A program made the position numbers and the translations under genes. Shown here piece after piece: positions 6,781 through 7,505 of a DNA stretch of 7,505 bases. How positions within the stretch are numbered: the stretch's first letter is position 1; each line of letters starts with the position of its first letter. The stretch is from an uncultured Caulobacterales bacterium (lineage in GTDB: Bacteria; Pseudomonadota; Alphaproteobacteria; Caulobacterales; Caulobacteraceae): assembly GCA_903889785.1 (NCBI GenBank), contig CAISYT010000193.1, positions 1 to 7,505 of the forward strand. Direction: 5' to 3'. The notes under the pieces are model-generated. The model did not search any database, was not told the DNA's origin, and saw only the letters and a list, made by a program, of their open reading frames with translations.

Positions 6781-7269
6781 TCAATCCGCTCTGCAGTCGG
6801 CGCAGAGGCCGTAGCCTTCGATGATCAAGCCATCGAGCGAAAAGCCCAGGCGTTCTCCAGCGGCGAGCAACTCCGTCGGGCCACCCGTATCCAACTCGCG
6901 CGAGGTTTGGCAGCATCTGCAGATCAGGAACGCCGCAGTATGGGCCTTGTCGCCTTGGCGGCAGGCCACATAGGCGTTGAGGCTCTCGATGCGATGGGCC
7001 AAGCCCTGGCGCTCTAGGAAGTCTAGCGCCCGATAGACCGTCGGCGGCTTGGTCGGGCGGCCGTCTTCGCCGAATTGCGCGATCAGGTCATAGGCCTTGG
7101 CGGGCCGACCGGCGCGGAGCAACAGCTCCAGCACACGGCGGCGGCCGGGGGTGAGTTTTTCCTCGGCCCGGTCGCAAAGACCGGTCGCAGCCTCCAGTTC
7201 GGCCAACACCGCTCGGTCGGTCAATCCGGGGCTGGAATGATGATGATCGCAGTCCACCGCATGTACCAT
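6781..7269 (-). CDS. zur: Fur-family zinc-responsive transcriptional repressor (Zur-like)
   Basis: Cytoplasmic dimeric regulator that, with zinc bound, represses zinc uptake and zinc-sparing genes. Seen in 162 residues: an N-terminal winged helix with LTPGRRRVLELLLRAGRPAKAYDLI (39-63) and the recognition-helix region KPPTVYRALDFLERQGL (74-90), then the dimerisation domain. The structural zinc site is Cys117 and Cys120 (CRCC) with Cys156 and Cys159 (CADC). Residues His92, Cys103 (YVAC), His110 and Glu125 match the sensory zinc ligands of E. coli Zur by position, which separates this from iron-sensing Fur. A His-rich start (CDHHH, 7-11) may bind metal too. The ATG at 7269 is chosen for this start; a second ATG, 4 bases upstream, is out of frame, and no strong Shine-Dalgarno is visible. 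It is convergent with corA. No znuABC genes are in view, so its targets lie elsewhere. Confidence 0.9.
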   Translation of the reverse strand: MVHAVDCDHHHSSPGLTDRAVLAELEAATGLCDRAEEKLTPGRRRVLELLLRAGRPAKAYDLIAQFGEDGRPTKPPTVYRALDFLERQGLAHRIESLNAYVACRQGDKAHTAAFLICRCCQTSRELDTGGPTELLAAGERLGFSLDGLIIEGYGLCADCRAD

Positions 7270-7350
7270 GCATCAAAAACTATGTTTCTAACCTGTAATA
7301 CACAAGCCTTTAGTGCAGCCCTTGGTTGCTCCTTCAATATGTCTTTTTGA
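7270..7350 (-). promoter_or_regulatory. AT-rich leader/promoter region of the zur-like gene
   Basis: These 81 bases are clearly more AT-rich than the flanking genes, as expected for a promoter region reading leftwards. Reading the minus strand, TTGTGT and TAGTTT with a 17-base spacer are a weak -35/-10 candidate (three of six matches each), but TAGTTT lies only about 6 bases before the ATG, which is too close for a normal leader. A short TGTA-A-TACA palindrome sits at 7294-7302. No convincing Zur box was seen. Confidence 0.3.
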
Positions 7351-7360
7351 CGCCCGGTCT

Positions 7361-7402
7361 GCCCTGGCGGGATCAACGGTAGGACGAGGAGTCCCGCAGG
7401 GC
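7361..7402. other. Long-stem inverted repeat in the right intergenic region
   Basis: GCCCTGGCGGGA (7361-7372) pairs with TCCCGCAGGGC (7392-7402): 11 base pairs with a single bulged G and a 19-base loop. An alternative small hairpin, GGAC/GTCC (7382-7394), competes with it. It lies in non-coding sequence upstream of zur. It could be part of an untranslated leader or small RNA of an off-window gene; no known riboswitch class was matched. Confidence 0.4.
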
Positions 7403-7453
7403 GCGGCCGTGCCGGAATTCTAATCCCCGACACCGGGTGAGGTGAAGAGCGGC

Positions 7454-7488
7454 CAGGTGCAGGCTTGGCTTTGCCCAGCCTGCACCTG
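7454..7488. terminator. Strong 12-bp hairpin, possible terminator or palindromic repeat
   Basis: CAGGTGCAGGCT (7454-7465) pairs perfectly with AGCCTGCACCTG (7477-7488). The 11-base interior forms a further GGC/GCC stem with a TTT loop after a one-base mismatch. On the plus strand it is followed only by CTCCTCAATCTT, a poor T-tract; on the minus strand there is no T-run. It may end the transcript of a gene beyond the right edge, or be a copy of a dispersed palindrome. Pairing is certain; function is inferred. Confidence 0.4.
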
Positions 7489-7505
7489 CTCCTCAATCTT
7501 GCTGC

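Noticed and set aside
7294..7302. TGTA-A-TACA palindrome as a Zur operator
   Set aside because: Only four bases per half, with no extended symmetry matching known Zur boxes.
7361..7435. tRNA-like features (ATCAACGGTAGGA resembling a D-arm, ATTCTAATCCCC resembling a T-arm)
   Set aside because: No acceptor stem or anticodon arm can be folded with these parts, and the pairings found compete with a different long stem.

Overview
The window looks like a chromosomal stretch of an alphaproteobacterium, most plausibly a member of the Caulobacterales (Caulobacter/Asticcacaulis/Phenylobacterium-like). The basis is a GC-rich composition and the character of the proteins: the PriA, CHAP-domain, CorA and Zur sequences all read like that group. 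This assignment is from family resemblance only; no database was searched.

Layout from left to right: (1) the C-terminal two thirds of priA (+), cut by the left edge; (2) a DHA2-type 14-TM MFS drug exporter (-), tail to tail with priA with only 9 bases between the stop codons and a perfect 10-bp hairpin at the junction; (3) a TerC-family membrane protein (-), 72 bases upstream of the exporter on the same strand; (4) a decayed acyltransferase-3 (OafA-like) gene (+) with several frameshifts, two internal deletions and nine perfect copies of an 8-bp repeat; (5) a secreted CHAP-domain (Cys/His amidohydrolase or peptidase) protein (+); (6) a CorA-family divalent-cation channel (+), 52 bases downstream; (7) a Zur-like Fur-family zinc regulator (-), convergent with corA; (8) a 236-base non-coding right end with an AT-rich zur leader and two strong inverted repeats.

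Most of the window is ordinary housekeeping and envelope content. Three of the intact genes concern metal ions (TerC, CorA, Zur), but their opposite orientations argue against a single operon. No defence system, mobile element, CRISPR array or RNA gene could be supported. I did not find a convincing new multi-gene system. The two observations most worth a second look are the octanucleotide expansion in the acyltransferase pseudogene, where frame arithmetic indicates that the expansion itself broke the frame, and the PriA zinc-binding region, which keeps one cysteine quartet and has lost three of the four cysteines of the other.
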